A stretch of DNA of 64,000 nucleotides from Hydractinia symbiolongicarpus. Taxonomy: Eukaryota; Cnidaria; Hydrozoa; Anthoathecata; Hydractiniidae. Where the stretch lies: positions 24,393,851 to 24,457,850 of the forward strand of contig NC_079877.1 of assembly GCF_029227915.1 (NCBI RefSeq), read 5' to 3'. The translations under genes and the position numbers were made by a program. The first letter of the stretch is position 1. The number at the start of each line of letters is the position of its first letter. Below, in pieces: positions 62,677 to 64,000 of the stretch. The notes beneath the pieces were generated by a model, which was not told the origin of the DNA, did no database searches, and was given only the letters and a program-made list of their open reading frames with translations.

Positions 62677-64000
62677 TTAAAGCGTTCCAATACGGTAAGC
62701 TCCAAAGTACATGATACGTTTAGCTGACCACCATTTCGTGTTTCTTGACGTCTTCATGTACAATTTGTCGTTAGCGTGAAGAAACACTATTCTGGAAATC
62801 CCTTGCGTACATTCGTCACAGTTTGATGTTGCAGCTATCAGATATTCGTCGTTGTTTTTCATTATATAATACTTTGAAACGGAACCTGTATTGGATCGTT
62901 TCATCTATAATGTGAGACAATATTTATTGGAAAAAAGCTCCAATTTTCTACTTTCCTTTTTTTACAAAAAACCTCAAGTAAATCCTGAAAAGAAAGGGTT
63001 AAAACAGTAGATCAACCTCGTCCCCAGGACTTGTTAAGCTTTTTATATTTGGACGGCCTAAATATAAAGTATAAAAATACATATAAAAAACCCAACAAGT
63101 CTTGGGGACGAGGTTGACAGTAGACAGTTTACATGCAAGGAAAGTTAGTCTTTTTCCCATAAAAAACTTCCAACACAAACGAACAGGCATACGTAAATTA
63201 ACCTCGTTCCCAGCGTTTGTTTTCTCTTTTGATTTTTCTTTTCCGATGTAAAAAAGAGAAAACAGATGCTGCGACATTGTTATGACCAAGGAGTTACTTA
63301 CTTGCATACATAGTTACTAACATGGCATAATTTTTGTATACAAAATAAAACACCCTGTAAAGGAGGTTGCAAAAGCACTTACCTGGGCAAAAATGTGATA
63401 ATAACCGGATGCTTTAATTTCTATTTTTCCAGCATTGTATGTTATTTGTCCAGAACGATGTTCCTCTTTCCAGTTTTTCACCACTAAATGCAAGAAACCG
63501 TAATACTAAAACAGTATGAAAATATCATAAACACAATAATAATGGTTATTTGATACCTAAATAAATGCGTTAAAGTTTGCTCGCCTTAAACCAGCAGCGC
63601 GTTTAAACCTATAAAATAACGCTTGAATAAACGAGAAAAATAGATTTTGTTATGTAAGTTATTGCGAAAAAATAAACACGATTTAGAAATGACAGCTTCT
63701 ATCGTTAAAAGAACATATATGTAAAATGGGCGCCTAAATGCGGAACACTGTTAACCCAGGGTACCGCAGATGAAATTCTAATTCTCCTCCCCAAAGCTCT
63801 TAAGATAAATATTTTTGAGGTTTATCTCAATACTCTGAGGATAAGAAAAAATTACACATACCCTCGATCACAGTTATTTCTCCGATATTACGTAGCAGTA
63901 CATCCGGCGACGCGAGTTGGATCATTTCAATTTGTTGTGGACAGGTCTTTACTTTCTGACAGAAATGCGTATGGTTGCCATGGTGAACAGATCTGGCCAT
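62677..64000 (-). CDS. TNF-superfamily ligand, C-terminal part, continues past right edge
   Basis: Secreted or membrane-tethered trimeric cytokine of the TNF family, by domain. Exons (minus): 63862-64000 (partial), 63383-63483, 63310-63354 (tentative), 62677-62904 ending in TAA. The second has the TNF-homology core GQITYNAGK...ASGYYHIFAQ, matching the family pattern of strand B/C leading to YYxIYAQ. The last exon has the C-terminal half: an NCDEC pair of cysteines, RIVFLHANDKLYMK (compare the G-x-x-x-L-x-x-G-D-x-L-x-V pattern) and the closing strand YFGAYRI. The small third exon is the best in-phase bridge (45 nt, AG at 63355-63356, donor GTATGC); another donor GTAAGT eight bases on breaks the frame. 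The transmembrane and stalk part is outside the window. The intron before the last exon contains a MITE with a target duplication. I cannot assign a specific TNFSF member. Confidence 0.83.
63004..63124. mobile_element. CAACCTCG-family foldback element with 8-bp target duplication
   Basis: Element 63012-63116: TCAACCTCGTCCCCAGGACT...TTTTTATAT and its inverted copy ACATATAAAAAA...GTCTTGGGGACGAGGTTG. Flanks ACAGTAGA (63004-63011) and ACAGTAGA (63117-63124) are identical. Inside the last intron of the TNF-like gene. Confidence 0.88.
63196..63275. mobile_element. Partial CAACCTCG-family element
   Basis: AACCTCGTTCCCAGCGTTTG, TTTTCTCTTTT at the left pairs with AAAAAGAGAAAACAGATGCTG at the right, but the right end lacks the terminal CGAGGTT. 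Probably a truncated copy. Confidence 0.55.

Noticed and set aside
1-64000. CRISPR arrays, operons or bacterial-type genes
   Set aside because: No regularly spaced direct repeats with spacers; genes are intron-rich and of metazoan families.

Overview
This window is nuclear DNA of an animal. It is AT-rich, and the recognisable genes are metazoan families broken into many short exons with canonical GT/AG introns. The repeats (RTE-like LINE, Penelope-like element, tRNA-headed SINE, many short foldback elements, and decayed high-copy ORF families that I associate with cnidarian genomes) make a cnidarian the most likely source. That last step is inference from remembered repeat families, not a search result.

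Five protein genes can be reconstructed by splicing in the reader's head; every junction used keeps the reading frame. (1) 1-11791, minus: an unconventional myosin VII (MYO7A-like), 25 coding exons, N-terminal about 1154 residues (motor, IQ neck, charged helix, start of the first MyTH4 domain); the rest of the tail lies beyond the left edge. (2) 24563-35899, minus: a complete PA-TM-RING ubiquitin ligase of the RNF13/RNF167 type, 10 exons, 324 aa. (3) 48367-51508, plus: a complete AP-1 clathrin adaptor sigma subunit, 6 exons, 160 aa, whose first coding exon is just the ATG. (4) 54106-59671, plus: a complete DDX6/Me31B-type DEAD-box RNA helicase, 11 exons, 440 aa. (5) 62677-64000, minus: the 3' part of a TNF-superfamily ligand; its 5' end lies beyond the right edge. 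The genes have unrelated jobs (stereocilia/actin motor, endosomal ubiquitin ligase, trans-Golgi/endosome coat, P-body mRNA control, cell-cell signalling) and do not form a functional cluster.

The spaces and introns hold the accessory content. 17654-19930 is a decayed 5'-truncated RTE-type LINE (minus) interrupted by a second, shorter copy of the same family in the opposite orientation. About 25840-27640, inside an RNF13-like intron, is a frameshifted copy of a large uncharacterised protein with a cysteine-rich tail. 39762-40115 and 44213-44546 are two copies of one tRNA-headed SINE. 41100-42260 is a Penelope-like remnant with a readable GIY-YIG domain. 45480-47760 holds two oppositely oriented, decayed ORF blocks that look transposon-derived. 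36630-36975 is a tandem repeat with alternating unit types. At least nine short inverted-repeat (MITE-like) elements are scattered through, several sharing the terminus CAACCTCG. The stretches 11.8-17.6, 19.9-22.7, 37.0-39.7 and 59.7-62.6 kb show no gene I can support.

I did not find a convincing new multi-gene system. The best leads are the nested inverted LINE pair, the CAACCTCG foldback family, the large decayed ORF families, and the TNF ligand.
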